Shown here piece after piece: positions 36,023 to 45,700 of a stretch of DNA of 64,000 nucleotides; position 1 is the first letter of the stretch, and every line of letters starts with the position of its first letter. Position numbers and translations under genes: made by a program. The notes beneath the pieces are model-generated. The model had not been told where the DNA came from. It made no database searches and worked only from the letters and a program-made list of their open reading frames with translations. Source of the DNA: Pseudomonas azotoformans (lineage in GTDB: Bacteria > Pseudomonadota > Gammaproteobacteria > Pseudomonadales > Pseudomonadaceae); the NCBI RefSeq assembly GCF_900103345.1, contig NZ_LT629702.1:6239501-6303500 (forward strand), in the 5' to 3' direction.

Positions 36023-38302
36023 TCAGCGAATTGGCCTGACGATGGACGTGGAGCCGCCGCGGCCTGGGGAATGCTCTTTGGGTGCGCTGCTGTCCTTGGC
36101 GCCCTGTGTGCTATGCGGGTACAGCGGGTTACGCAGGTTGATGCCCTGCATCACACCAATAATGTCACTGGCCGGCACTGCCGGGCTCAGCAGGTAACCC
36201 TGGACGAAATCGCAGCCATGCTTGAGCAGCAGTTCGAACTGATCCTGGGTTTCCACGCCTTCGGTCACGACCTCCAGGTGCAGGGTGTGAGCCATGGCGA
36301 TCACTGCCTGGACGATCTCGATATCGGCGGTGGACTTGGGAATATCCTGGATAAACGAGCGATCGATCTTCAACGTGTTGAGGGGCAGGCGCTTGAGGTA
36401 GGCGAGGGAGGAGTAGCCGGTGCCAAAGTCATCGATGGCCAGCGACACGCCCAGCGCGCGGATTTGCCGCAGCAATGCCAGGGTGCTGCTGATGTTGCCC
36501 ATCAGCGCATTTTCGGTGACTTCCAGTTCCAGGCGGTTCGCGCCGATCCCGCTGAAGCGCAAGGCGTCTTCAATTTCATCCGCCAACTCATCACGGGCCA
36601 GGTTCAGCGCCGAGCAGTTCACCGCCATGGTCAGATCGGTGTAGCCCCGGTCAGACAGCAGGCTCAGGTCATGACAGGCCTGGCGCAGTACCCAGTGGTC
36701 CAGTTCGGCAATCAGCCCATTGCTTTCGGCGATGCCGATAAACCGGTCTGGCGCCAGCAACCCATGCTGGGGATGCTGCCAGCGCACCAAGGCTTCCAGC
36801 CGCGTGACCTTGCCGAGTCTCATGTCAAAGATCGGTTGGTAGAACAACACCAGTTGGTTGCGGGTGCGCAGTGCGCCGCGCAGTTCTTCCTCCAATTGCA
36901 GTTCCAGGAAGGCGCGGGTCTTCAGGTTGGAGCTGAAGAAGTTCAGGCTATTACGCCCGGCGTCCTTGGACTGGTACAGCGCCAGGTCGGCGGTTTTCAG
37001 CAGCTCTTCGCAGGTCAGCCCATCATCGGGGAACAGGCTGATGCCAATACTGGTGGTCATCACCATGCGCCGGCCGGCCAGTTCGATGGGTTCTTTCATC
37101 TGCTGCATGATGCGCTGGGCCAGGTGCCGCGCTTCGTCGCGGTGATGGATGCTGATCAGGATGCAGAACTCATCGCCGCCAAAGCGTGCCACCACATCCG
37201 CGTGGCTGCGTACCGAGCCCTTGATATGCCCGGCCAGCGCGGTGAGCAACTGGTCGCCGGCGTCATGCCCGAGGCTGTCATTGATGCGTTTGAAGTGGTC
37301 GATATCGAGGAAGATCACAGCCATCATGCCGTTTGACGCGGTTTTTTCGGCGAGCTTCTCCGCAAAGATCTGGTTGAAACCGCGACGATTGAGCAGGCTG
37401 GTGAGGGCGTCGTAATGCGCCACCTGTTGCAGCGACGCGCGGGCCTGGTCGAGTTCGCTGAGCAGGGCGTTGACCCGCCGCAGGTCGCGTTCCTTGTGCT
37501 GCAGTTTTTTGTCGGCCAGGGCGGCGCTGATGCTGCTGCCGATCACCAGCAGGGTGATGACGGCCACCGACAAGCCCAGTTGAATGGGGTTGTTATCCAG
37601 TGGCAACGAAAGGTCGGCCCCGGTGGGAACGATGAGTTGCATGGCGGCCATGCCGGTAAAGTGCATGCTCAGGATCCCTGCGCCGAGTACCAGGCTGGCG
37701 GCGTACTTGAGCAGTTGATGGAACACACCGGCGCCGGTACGCAGGTAGCTCGACAGCAACAGCGCAGCCAGGCTGGCACCGATGGCGATACCCACCGAGG
37801 CCATGAACAGTCCCGACTCGAAATAGACCTGGGCCTGCGAGCGCATGGCTGACATACCGACGTAGTGCATCAGGGCGATGCCAATGCCCATCCACACCGA
37901 CGCCAGCAGGTACTGGTGGAAACGCAGGTTGGAATGACTGAGGGTCTGCATGGCGAACAACGAGGCGACCAACGCAATCAACAGCGAAGCAAATGTCATC
38001 AACAATTCGTAGTGGATTGCGATGGGGGCCTGGAACGCCAGCATGCTGATGAAGTGGGTTGACCAGATCCCGCCTGCCAGGCAACCGGCACCGAGCCAGC
38101 GCCAATGGCGCCTGGCGGTGGCGTCCTCGACATGGCCGACACGTTCGGCCATGTCCAGCGTGCCGAAGCCGGCCGCGCATGCGACCAGATAGGCGAGCAG
38201 CACCAAAAAGGGGTTATGACTGCAATTGAGTAATAAGTGCCCGCTCTCTGGAAGCTCGGTAAAAAAATGCAGACCTAGCCATTCCATAGCATGTCCCGTC
38301 AT
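36023..38302 (-). CDS. MHYT-GGDEF-EAL cyclic-di-GMP enzyme (MucR-like)
   Basis: A 759-aa inner-membrane protein. An N-terminal MHYT sensor of about seven helices (30-260) carries the repeated motifs 'THFISM' (82-87), 'MHYVGM' (145-150) and 'MHFTGM' (213-218), which bind metal or sense gas. A GGDEF domain (about 295-455) has an intact 'RFGGDEF' (375-379). An EAL domain (about 475-735) has 'RLEALVRWQHP', 'ELEVTENALMG' and 'IDDFGTGYSSLAYLKRLPLNTLKIDRSF' intact over its length. Both synthase and phosphodiesterase activities are therefore possible. The inhibitory I-site RxxD is changed to S366xxD369. The architecture equals P. aeruginosa MucR, which affects alginate. ATG 38287 is an alternative start. 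Confidence 0.92.
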   Translation of the reverse strand: MTGHAMEWLGLHFFTELPESGHLLLNCSHNPFLVLLAYLVACAAGFGTLDMAERVGHVEDATARRHWRWLGAGCLAGGIWSTHFISMLAFQAPIAIHYELLMTFASLLIALVASLFAMQTLSHSNLRFHQYLLASVWMGIGIALMHYVGMSAMRSQAQVYFESGLFMASVGIAIGASLAALLLSSYLRTGAGVFHQLLKYAASLVLGAGILSMHFTGMAAMQLIVPTGADLSLPLDNNPIQLGLSVAVITLLVIGSSISAALADKKLQHKERDLRRVNALLSELDQARASLQQVAHYDALTSLLNRRGFNQIFAEKLAEKTASNGMMAVIFLDIDHFKRINDSLGHDAGDQLLTALAGHIKGSVRSHADVVARFGGDEFCILISIHHRDEARHLAQRIMQQMKEPIELAGRRMVMTTSIGISLFPDDGLTCEELLKTADLALYQSKDAGRNSLNFFSSNLKTRAFLELQLEEELRGALRTRNQLVLFYQPIFDMRLGKVTRLEALVRWQHPQHGLLAPDRFIGIAESNGLIAELDHWVLRQACHDLSLLSDRGYTDLTMAVNCSALNLARDELADEIEDALRFSGIGANRLELEVTENALMGNISSTLALLRQIRALGVSLAIDDFGTGYSSLAYLKRLPLNTLKIDRSFIQDIPKSTADIEIVQAVIAMAHTLHLEVVTEGVETQDQFELLLKHGCDFVQGYLLSPAVPASDIIGVMQGINLRNPLYPHSTQGAKDSSAPKEHSPGRGGSTSIVRPIR

Positions 38303-38426
38303 AGAGTCACGTCACTGCCTTAGGCGATGACCTATGAGGTCGAGTATAGAAGCGTAGGAGATTTCGCAAGTCGTAATGGCACTTTGCTTCTCTACGATTT
38401 TGGCATGCCGTCCATAGCGTTTGATG

Positions 38427-38792
38427 CTAAGCGCTGATCGGCAACGCCAGTTCGAAAGGCTCTTCCAGCGGTGCCAGGCCAAAGGCGGCTCGGGCTGCAT
38501 CGCAATCGGCGTTGTGCACGCCCTGGTACCACGAGGACTCGAACTCACGGCACACGCTTGAGCGCTTTTCGTAGATCGTGCAGCGGGTGCCTTCGCCCAC
38601 TTCACCCTCCAGGCTGCAGCAGCGCGCGGGTTTCTGGTCGGTGCCGATCATGGCCACGCGGGTCGGGTTGATCTGCACCACCAGGTCATCGGGCACCGTG
38701 CCCCCCGACGAGGCGCACTCACCCCAGAAGAAAGACACACGAAAGTGTGAACAGCAGGCACCGCAATTCAGACACGGACTGGCTTCGGACAT
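38427..38792 (-). CDS. YkgJ-family cysteine cluster protein
   Basis: A 121-aa protein with 'CLNCGACCSHFRVSFFWGEC', then 'ARCCSLEG', 'GTRCTIYEKRSSVCREFE' and 'NADCDAAR'. The eight-plus cysteines in this arrangement define the YkgJ/zinc- or iron-chelating family. The start MSEASPC (38792) fits the family; ATG 38801 is nearly as likely. It is upstream of the MHYT-GGDEF-EAL gene on the same strand with about 125 bp between. The function is unknown. Confidence 0.85.
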   Translation of the reverse strand: MSEASPCLNCGACCSHFRVSFFWGECASSGGTVPDDLVVQINPTRVAMIGTDQKPARCCSLEGEVGEGTRCTIYEKRSSVCREFESSWYQGVHNADCDAARAAFGLAPLEEPFELALPISA

Positions 38793-39043
38793 GGGCGTCA
38801 TCGATAAGAAAAGTAGGTTGGGGATGCTACGGAAGGCTCGCCATTCTATCCGTGCCATGGCCATTGGGAAGGGGGGCGCGCACTTATATTTTTGTGGGGA
38901 AAGTCCCGTGTTGCCGGGCGAAATCATGCCCTATCAGCTTTACGAATCATTACAGACAACCGGGCCCTGCCTGACTATGTTGCAGGTACCGGGCAGGATG
39001 CATCGGGCATCGCAGCTCTCATAACAATAAAAGAGACGGACCC

Positions 39044-40390
39044 ATGCAGAACTCGACCCAAGCGGCGAATGCCTGGCGCATTCTGTTCCTGCTGTTCCTC
39101 GCCAACCTGTTCAACTTCTTCGACCGCACCATCCCGGCGATCATCATCGAGCCAATCCGCATGGAATGGCACCTGAGCGACTTCCAGCTCGGCATCATCG
39201 GCACCGCCTTCACCATCGTCTACGCCATTGCCGGGCTGCCGCTCGGGCGCCTGGCCGACACCGGCTCGCGCAGCAAACTGATGGGGTGGGGCCTGTTCGC
39301 CTGGAGCGGGCTGACGGCGGTCAATGGCCTGGTCGGCAGCTTCTGGACGTTTCTACTGGTGCGCATGGGCATCGGCATTGGCGAAGCCAGCTATGCCCCG
39401 GCTGCCAACTCGCTGATTGGCGACCTGTTCCCGGCACACCGCCGCGCCCGGGCCATGGGGATCTTCATGCTGGGCCTGCCGTTGGGGCTGTTGCTGGCGT
39501 TCTTCACCATTGGCTGGATGGTCAAGGCATTCGACAGCTGGCGTGCGCCGTTCTTTATCGCTGCGGTGCCGGGGCTGATCCTGGCGGTGTTCATGTTCTA
39601 TATCAAGGAACCCAAGCGCGGCGCGGCAGAGACCGTACAAGTATCCCAGGAACGCGTCGACCGCCCGATCCGCCGCGTGTTGGCGGTGCCGACCTTTCTG
39701 TGGCTGGTGCTGGCCGGGTTGTGCTTCAACTTCGCGACGTATGCCTGCAACTCGTTCCTGGTGCCGATGTTGCAGCGTTACTTCCTGATGCCATTGCAGG
39801 ATGCTGCGGTTGCTACGGGTGTGATTGTCGGCCTGACCGGCCTGGTGGGCCTGACCCTGGGCGGCTGGATTGCTGACAAAATCCATCAGCGCGTCGCCAA
39901 TGGCCGCCTATTGTTTGCGGCGTTCAGCCTGATCATCTCTACCGTGACCACCGCGTGGGCGTTACACGCCGGGCGCATCGAGATTGGTGTGTTTGTGGCG
40001 CTGTTCAGTGTGGGCTGGTTGTTCGCTTATAACTTCTACACCTGCGTGTATACAGCGATCCAGGACGTGGTCGAGCCGCGCCTGCGGGCCACGGCGATGG
40101 CGCTGTTCTTCGCCGGCCTGTACTTGCTGGGCGGTGGCATGGGGCCGATCGTGGTGGGTGGCTTGTCCGACCACTTTGCCCATTCGGCGATGTACGCGGC
40201 GGGGGCAGAGCAGATGACCGAGGCTTACAAGGCCGTGGGATTGCACGACGCCATGTACCTGATTCCGGTGGCGTTGTTTTTGACCATGCTGTTCCTGTTC
40301 CAGGCGTCGCGCAGTTTTGTGCGCGATGCCAAGCGGATGAAGGATGGGCTGGGGGCGGTTGAGGTGCCGGCTTCGGCGGTGACGGCTTGA
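39044..40390 (+). CDS. MFS transporter, spinster-like
   Basis: A 448-aa major facilitator with 12 predicted helices. 'FLLFLANLFNFFDRTIPAIIIEPIRMEW' and 'LADTGSRSKLMGWGLFAWSGLTAVNGL' with 'GEASYAPAANSLIGDLFPAHRRARAMGIF' are characteristic of the spinster-like subfamily. The substrate cannot be deduced. It is preceded by a 251-bp gap and followed by a REPIN. ATG 39044 follows GAGACGGA. Confidence 0.9.
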   Translation: MQNSTQAANAWRILFLLFLANLFNFFDRTIPAIIIEPIRMEWHLSDFQLGIIGTAFTIVYAIAGLPLGRLADTGSRSKLMGWGLFAWSGLTAVNGLVGSFWTFLLVRMGIGIGEASYAPAANSLIGDLFPAHRRARAMGIFMLGLPLGLLLAFFTIGWMVKAFDSWRAPFFIAAVPGLILAVFMFYIKEPKRGAAETVQVSQERVDRPIRRVLAVPTFLWLVLAGLCFNFATYACNSFLVPMLQRYFLMPLQDAAVATGVIVGLTGLVGLTLGGWIADKIHQRVANGRLLFAAFSLIISTVTTAWALHAGRIEIGVFVALFSVGWLFAYNFYTCVYTAIQDVVEPRLRATAMALFFAGLYLLGGGMGPIVVGGLSDHFAHSAMYAAGAEQMTEAYKAVGLHDAMYLIPVALFLTMLFLFQASRSFVRDAKRMKDGLGAVEVPASAVTA

Positions 40391-40402
40391 TACTGAGGTG
40401 AC

Positions 40403-40490
40403 GCCATCGGGGGCAAGCCCCCTCCCACCATTGATCGGTGATCGACATGACAACACCGTCAAATGTGGGAGGGGGCTTGCCCCCGATGGG
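40403..40490. repeat. REP doublet (REPIN), GGGGGCAAGCCCCC family
   Basis: An inverted pair of units near-identical to those at 7048-7120, with a spacer of about 45 bp. It lies between convergent genes. Confidence 0.88.
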
Positions 40491-40504
40491 GCCTCGAAGG
40501 CCAA

Positions 40505-40536
40505 TGAAAAAGGCCCGCATTGCGCGGGCCTTTTCA
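40505..40536. terminator. Bidirectional terminator between the MFS gene and rapA
   Basis: An 11-bp stem 'AAAAGGCCCGC' (40508-40518) pairs with 40524-40534. A-rich and T-rich flanks let it stop both the plus-strand MFS and the minus-strand rapA transcripts. Confidence 0.85.
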
Positions 40537-40557
40537 TTTAACAGGACAGGACAGTGA

Positions 40558-43404
40558 TCAACCCGCCACCAACACCCGAATCGCTTCCAACCGCAGCGCT
40601 GCCTTGTCCAGCATGGCCAGACCTTGCTCGCGCTGATTGCGCAGGGCCACCAACTCACTGTCACGCACGGTCGGGTTGACCGCTTGCAACGCAGTCAGGC
40701 GCGCCAGTTCTTCGTCGGTGTCCGCCGCCAGGCGACGCTTGGCCTCGGCCACGCGTTCGGCATGTTGCGGAGTGATCTTCTCTTCGCCGGCGTTGATCCG
40801 TGGCGTTAGCTGGTCGCGCTGGGCCTGCACGAACTTGTTGGCGCTGGCCCGTGGCACGCTTTCCAGCTGGTCGTTGAGGGTCACGAATGACACACGGCTC
40901 GACAGGTCGTTGCCATTGGCATCCAGCAGGCAGCGCAGGGCGGCCGGCGGCAAGTAGCGCCCCAATTGCAGTGAACGCGGTGCAACTACTTCGCTGACGT
41001 AGAGCAGTTCCAGCAACACGGTGCCCGGCTTGAGCGCTTTGTTCTTGATCAGTGCCACGGCGGTGTTGCCCATGGAACCGGACAGCACCAGGTCCATGCC
41101 ACCCTGCACCATCGGGTGTTCCCAGGTGATGAACTGCATGTCTTCACGGGACAGCGCCTGGTTGCGGTCGTAGGTGATGGTCACGCCTTCGTCGTCTCCC
41201 AGGGGGAAGCTGGCGTCGAGCATTTTTTCGCTGGGCTTGAGGATCAGCGCGTTTTCCGAATGGTCTTCGCTGTCGATACCGAACGCATCGAACAGGGTTT
41301 CCATGTAGATCGGCAGGGCGAACTGGTCGTCTTGCTCGAGGATGTCTTCGACCAGGGCATCGCCTTCACCCGCGCCGCCGGAATTGAGTTCCAGCAGGCG
41401 GTCGCGACCGGTGTGCAGCTCTTCTTCCAGGCGCTCGCGCTCGGCACGGGCCTCGTCGATCAGGGCTTGCCACTCGCCGTCGTCGGCGTTTTCCAGCAGC
41501 GGCAGCAGGCGCGGGCCGAACTGATGCTGCAAGGCGTTGCCGGTCGGGCAGGTGTTGAGGAACGCGTTCAGCGCTTCGTGGTACCACTGGAACAGGCGCT
41601 CTTGCGGGCTGGTTTCCAGGTACGGCACGTGCAGTTCGATCACGTGTTTCTGGCCAATCCGGTCCAGACGGCCGATACGCTGTTCCAGCAGGTCGGGGTG
41701 GGACGGCAGGTCGAACAGCACCAGGTGGTGGGAGAACTGGAAGTTGCGGCCTTCACTGCCGATTTCCGAGCAGATCAATACCTGGGCGCCGAACTCTTCA
41801 TCGGCGAAGTAGGCGGCGGCGCGGTCACGCTCGAGGATGTTCATACCCTCGTGGAACACCGTGGCCGGAATGCCCGAGCGCACGCGCAGGGCGTCTTCCA
41901 GGTCCATGGCGGTTTCGGCGTGGGCGCAGATCACCAGGACTTTGGTGCGCTTGAGCATCTTCAACTGGTCGATCAGCCATTCGACCCGTGGGTCGAAGCG
42001 CCACCAGCGGTTTTCTTCTTCGACATCCGGCTGCGACTGGAAGCTGACTTCCGGGTACAGCTCGGCGTGTTCGCCCAGCGGCAGTTCCAGGTACTCGTCC
42101 GGGTTCGGCAGCGGATAGGCGTGCAGCTTGCGCTCGGGGAAGCCTTGCACCGCAGCGCGGGTGTTGCGGAACAGCACGCGGCCGGTGCCATGACGGTCGA
42201 GCAGCTCGCGCACCAGGCGTGCACTGGCTTCGGTGTCGCCATCGTTGACGGCGGTGAGCAGGGCTTCACCTTCGTCGCCGAGGAAACCCTGGATGGTCTT
42301 GTGTGCGGCAGGGGACAGGCGGCCCTTGTCCAGCAGCTCCTGCACGGCTTCGGCTACCGGGCGATAGTTCTCGCTCTCGGCGCGGAAGGCGGCGAGGTCA
42401 TGGAAACGGTTCGGGTCCAGCAGGCGCAGGCGCGCGAAGTGGCTGTCCTGGCCCAGTTGTTCGGGGGTGGCGGTGAGTAGCAGCACGCCGGGAATCACTT
42501 CGGCCAGTTGCTCGACCAGCGCGTATTCCGGGCTGGCCTTGTCTTCATGCCACACCAGGTGGTGGGCTTCGTCGACCACCAGCAGGTCCCAACCGGCGGC
42601 AAACAGCGCGTCCTGGGCCTTCTCGTCGTCGACCAGCCACTCCAGGGCCACCAAGGCCAACTGGGTGTCTTCGAACGGGTTGGTGGCATCGCTTTCGATA
42701 AAGCGTTCTTCGTCGAACAGCGCCACCTGCAGGTTGAAACGGCGGCGCATTTCCACCAGCCATTGGTGCTGCAGGTTTTCCGGAACCAGGATCAACACGC
42801 GGTTGGCGCGGCCCGACAACAGTTGGCGATGGATCACCAGGCCGGCTTCGATGGTTTTACCCAGGCCCACTTCGTCGGCCAGCAAGACCCGTGGCGCGAT
42901 ACGGTCGGCGACTTCTCGGGCGATGTGCAGTTGGTGTGCAATAGGTTGCGCACGCACGCCACCCAGGCCCCACAACGAGGACTGCAATTGGCGGCTGGTG
43001 TGTTCCAAGGTGTGATAGCGCAGCGAGAACCAGGCCAGCGGGTCGATCTGCCCGGCGAACAGACGGTCGCTGGCCAGGCGGAACTGGATGAAGTTGGAGA
43101 GTTGGGTTTCTGGCAGGGTGACCTGCTCGTTTTGCCCATTGAGGCCGTGGTACACCAGCAGGCCGTCGACGTCGTCGACTTCCTGCACGGTCATTTTCCA
43201 GCCTTCGAAATGGGTGATGGTGTCGCCCGGCGAGAACCTCACGCGGGTGAGGGGCGCATTCCGTAGCGCATACTGACGAGTGTCGCCAGTGGCCGGATAG
43301 AGCACGGTCAACAAGCGCCCGTCCTGTGCCAGAACGGTGCCTAACCCCAGCTCTGCTTCGCTGTCACTAATCCAGCGTTGCCCCGGTTGATACTGCTGCG
43401 CCAT
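40558..43404 (-). CDS. rapA: RNA polymerase-associated Swi2/Snf2 ATPase RapA
   Basis: A 948-aa Swi2/Snf2 ATPase, close to the E. coli RapA length. N-terminal Tudor-like domains ('[20 protein letters not shown]', '[14 protein letters not shown]') are followed by Walker A '[15 protein letters not shown]', DEAH '[12 protein letters not shown]', '[14 protein letters not shown]', and the helicase C motifs '[19 protein letters not shown]' and '[13 protein letters not shown]'. It binds core RNA polymerase and helps recycle it. It is transcribed alone, with a terminator 20 bp downstream. Confidence 0.97.
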   Translation of the reverse strand: MAQQYQPGQRWISDSEAELGLGTVLAQDGRLLTVLYPATGDTRQYALRNAPLTRVRFSPGDTITHFEGWKMTVQEVDDVDGLLVYHGLNGQNEQVTLPETQLSNFIQFRLASDRLFAGQIDPLAWFSLRYHTLEHTSRQLQSSLWGLGGVRAQPIAHQLHIAREVADRIAPRVLLADEVGLGKTIEAGLVIHRQLLSGRANRVLILVPENLQHQWLVEMRRRFNLQVALFDEERFIESDATNPFEDTQLALVALEWLVDDEKAQDALFAAGWDLLVVDEAHHLVWHEDKASPEYALVEQLAEVIPGVLLLTATPEQLGQDSHFARLRLLDPNRFHDLAAFRAESENYRPVAEAVQELLDKGRLSPAAHKTIQGFLGDEGEALLTAVNDGDTEASARLVRELLDRHGTGRVLFRNTRAAVQGFPERKLHAYPLPNPDEYLELPLGEHAELYPEVSFQSQPDVEEENRWWRFDPRVEWLIDQLKMLKRTKVLVICAHAETAMDLEDALRVRSGIPATVFHEGMNILERDRAAAYFADEEFGAQVLICSEIGSEGRNFQFSHHLVLFDLPSHPDLLEQRIGRLDRIGQKHVIELHVPYLETSPQERLFQWYHEALNAFLNTCPTGNALQHQFGPRLLPLLENADDGEWQALIDEARAERERLEEELHTGRDRLLELNSGGAGEGDALVEDILEQDDQFALPIYMETLFDAFGIDSEDHSENALILKPSEKMLDASFPLGDDEGVTITYDRNQALSREDMQFITWEHPMVQGGMDLVLSGSMGNTAVALIKNKALKPGTVLLELLYVSEVVAPRSLQLGRYLPPAALRCLLDANGNDLSSRVSFVTLNDQLESVPRASANKFVQAQRDQLTPRINAGEEKITPQHAERVAEAKRRLAADTDEELARLTALQAVNPTVRDSELVALRNQREQGLAMLDKAALRLEAIRVLVAG

Positions 43405-43623
43405 GCTGCCTGACTCCCGCCGTGAAAAAGCCGACTATCTTAACGGAACAAGCCCCCACGCCCAAGGACTCTGACAAAAACTACTCCCTTGGCGGCATGC
43501 ATCGGAAGTTGAATCGACGGGTGGCGGGCACTTGGGAGTGTCGACTGGGTCACAGGTTTGCGAGCCTGTGCTCAAGTCACCCTGCAACCCGCCGACAGCC
43601 TGTTGATCAGGAGAATAATCACT

Positions 43624-43965
43624 ATGCTGCCACCCATGCTGCCCGTCAGCGTTGTGCCGGTCACGTCGCAACTCGATCCGGTGCGCCAGAAGCCGGACAT
43701 CCCGCCCGTGGTGCCGGTCCAGCCGGGCTCCAACGAGAGCACCATCGACCTGAAAAAGGGCGATGCCGAGACGTCGACCTTTTTGCTGCGCGAAGAACAG
43801 CGCCGTCAGCAGGAACAGCAGAGACGCCGGCGTGAAGCCGATGAAGACCCGGAGCAGCACCTGGCCATTCCGGGCGATGTGTTGAATGCCGACAACACCG
43901 TGCCAGTGGCGCCGCTGATCGAAGATGCGCCGCGCCAGGGGCTGTGGGTGGACGTCGAGGTTTAG
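43624..43965 (+). CDS. Hypothetical proline- and arginine-rich small protein
   Basis: A 113-aa protein without signal peptide. It begins 'MLPPMLPVSVVPVTSQLDPV' and has a strongly charged helix 'REEQRRQQEQQRRRREADED' likely to be a coiled coil. ATG 43624 has an AGGAGA ribosome site 9 nt upstream. It is divergent from rapA and convergent with the aminotransferase gene, overlapping it by 4 bp. Similar small proteins are conserved in fluorescent Pseudomonas; the function is unknown. Confidence 0.7.
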   Translation: MLPPMLPVSVVPVTSQLDPVRQKPDIPPVVPVQPGSNESTIDLKKGDAETSTFLLREEQRRQQEQQRRRREADEDPEQHLAIPGDVLNADNTVPVAPLIEDAPRQGLWVDVEV

Positions 43966-45143
43966 TCGCGCAGTTCCCTCAGGGCCGCTAGCAGCAACTC
44001 TATATCGTCCTCATTGTTGAGCGGGCTCACCGAGATCCGCGCCACGCTTTGCAGGCCACGCGCCTGCATATCCAGCGGAGTGTAGGCCACGCCGTTGGCG
44101 CCGATGTTGATGCGCTTCAAGCCCAGGCGCCGCTTGAGTTCAAAGGCATCCCAGCCAGCCAGGTTGAAGGCGATAAGGCCGGACTGGCGAGTGCCCAGGT
44201 CATGCAGGGTAATGCCCGCGATCCCACGTAACGCTTCGCGAATTCGCGCGCTGGTCTGCGAAACCCTCTCCCACACGCGTTCGATACCCAGCCGATTCAT
44301 CTCCTGCAGCGCATTGCCCAGCCCGGCCAGCAAGGCGAAGGATGCCTCGCTGGTTTCAAAACGCCGTGCGTCATTGCGCAGGTCGAAACCCTGGGCGGTC
44401 CAGGGCGCCGAAAACACATCGCGTTGGGCCGGGTTCAGGCGCCCGAGGAAATCCGGCCGCACATACAACAGCGCCGTCCCGCGTGGACCGCGCAGATGCT
44501 TTCTTCCGGCGGACTTGAGCACATCGCACTGCAATGCTTGTACGTCCACCGGCACCTGGCCGACGGCCTGGCCGGCGTCGATGAAGTAGGGGATGGCGTG
44601 ACGCCTGGCCAGGTCACCGATGGCCTGGGCGGGGTTGATCAGGCCGCCGTTGGCGGGGAGCCACGTAAGGTCGATCAGCTTCACCTTGGCATCGAGCATC
44701 GACTCCAACGCCACCGGGCAGACCGCGCCGCTTGCATCGCAGGGGATGACTTCCACGTGGGCACCCGCTTGCACCGCCAGTTCCATGCTGGCCAGGTTGC
44801 CGCCCCATTCGTGACGGCCTACCAGAATTCGGTCGCCGGGTTGCCAGGGGCCCAGGGCCTGGAACGCCAGGCTCCAGGCGGTCGAACCACTGCTGGCAAA
44901 CGCGATGGATGAGGCCGGAGCGTTGAGCAGTTGTGCGGCGGCGCGGCGGGCTCTTTCCACCAGCACGGCGCCATGTTCGCCGGCTTCCATCGGGCCGTCG
45001 CGAGCCTCCCGTTGCAGTTGTTCGAAGATCGCGTCGAGGGTTGCCTGGCTGGGCAGCGAGGCGCCGGCATGGTTGAAGTGCACGATGCCGGATTGGCAGC
45101 CGGGCGTGTCATCCCGTAGGTGCTGAACTTCGAGCGGGCTCAT
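43962..45143 (-). CDS. PLP-dependent aminotransferase class V
   Basis: A 393-aa fold type I PLP enzyme. 'FASSGSTAWSLAFQAL' binds the phosphate, 'FIDAGQAVGQVPVD' holds the PLP-pyridine Asp (D189), and 'KSAGRKHLRGPRGTALLYV' contains the Schiff-base lysine K215. The family includes cysteine desulfurases, kynureninase-like and isopenicillin epimerase-like enzymes. The start ATG overlaps the upstream RidA-type gene by 4 nt, so the substrate probably yields a reactive enamine or imine that RidA clears. The exact reaction is unknown. Confidence 0.9.
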   Translation of the reverse strand: MSPLEVQHLRDDTPGCQSGIVHFNHAGASLPSQATLDAIFEQLQREARDGPMEAGEHGAVLVERARRAAAQLLNAPASSIAFASSGSTAWSLAFQALGPWQPGDRILVGRHEWGGNLASMELAVQAGAHVEVIPCDASGAVCPVALESMLDAKVKLIDLTWLPANGGLINPAQAIGDLARRHAIPYFIDAGQAVGQVPVDVQALQCDVLKSAGRKHLRGPRGTALLYVRPDFLGRLNPAQRDVFSAPWTAQGFDLRNDARRFETSEASFALLAGLGNALQEMNRLGIERVWERVSQTSARIREALRGIAGITLHDLGTRQSGLIAFNLAGWDAFELKRRLGLKRINIGANGVAYTPLDMQARGLQSVARISVSPLNNEDDIELLLAALRELRD

Positions 45144-45610
45144 GGTCGCAGCTCGAAAATCGCATCAACCTCCACGGCCACACCGGCCGGCAGGCTGGAC
45201 ACGCCGACGGCGGTGCGCACATGCCGGCCTTTCTCGCCAAGGGCATTGACCAGCAGGTTGGATGCGCCGTTGGCGACCACGCTCTGTTGCTTGAAGTCTC
45301 CGCTGCTGGCGATGAATACACCCAGGCGCACGGTGCGCACCAGGCGCGACAGGTCATCGCCAAGGGCATTGCTCAACTGCCCCAACAGGCCCAGGGCAGC
45401 GAGTTCCGCTGCTTGTGTGCCTTCTTCATCGCTGACGGACTCCCCCAGTCGGCCCACGTAGGCGGGTTTACCCTCCACCAGCGGGATTTGCCCGGAGACG
45501 TACAGATGATTCTGGCTGATCACGTGGTTGATGTAATTGGCGATCGGCTGGCTGGGGGTGGGCAGCGTGAGGCCCAGGGCTTGCGCGCGTTGGCGGAGGG
45601 AGTCGCTCAT
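45140..45610 (-). CDS. RidA/YjgF-family protein
   Basis: A 156-aa protein of the YjgF/YER057c/UK114 family, subgroup with N-terminal extension ('RQRAQALGLTLPTPSQPIANYINHVISQNHLYVSGQ', continuing 'IPLVEGKPAYVGRLGES'). 'RTVRLGVFIASSGDF' and 'VGVSSLPAGVAVEVDAIFEL' are conserved; the Arg usually involved in imine hydrolysis lies in 'GEKGRHVRTAVGV'. It is co-transcribed with the class V aminotransferase. Confidence 0.9.
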   Translation of the reverse strand: MSDSLRQRAQALGLTLPTPSQPIANYINHVISQNHLYVSGQIPLVEGKPAYVGRLGESVSDEEGTQAAELAALGLLGQLSNALGDDLSRLVRTVRLGVFIASSGDFKQQSVVANGASNLLVNALGEKGRHVRTAVGVSSLPAGVAVEVDAIFELRP

Positions 45611-45700
45611 GATGAATCCTCTTGGGTCGGGAGGCTTCAGCATGTTGGCTGTATTGAAGGGCGACAAACGGATAGATCTCACGCGATGTATCGAAAAAAC

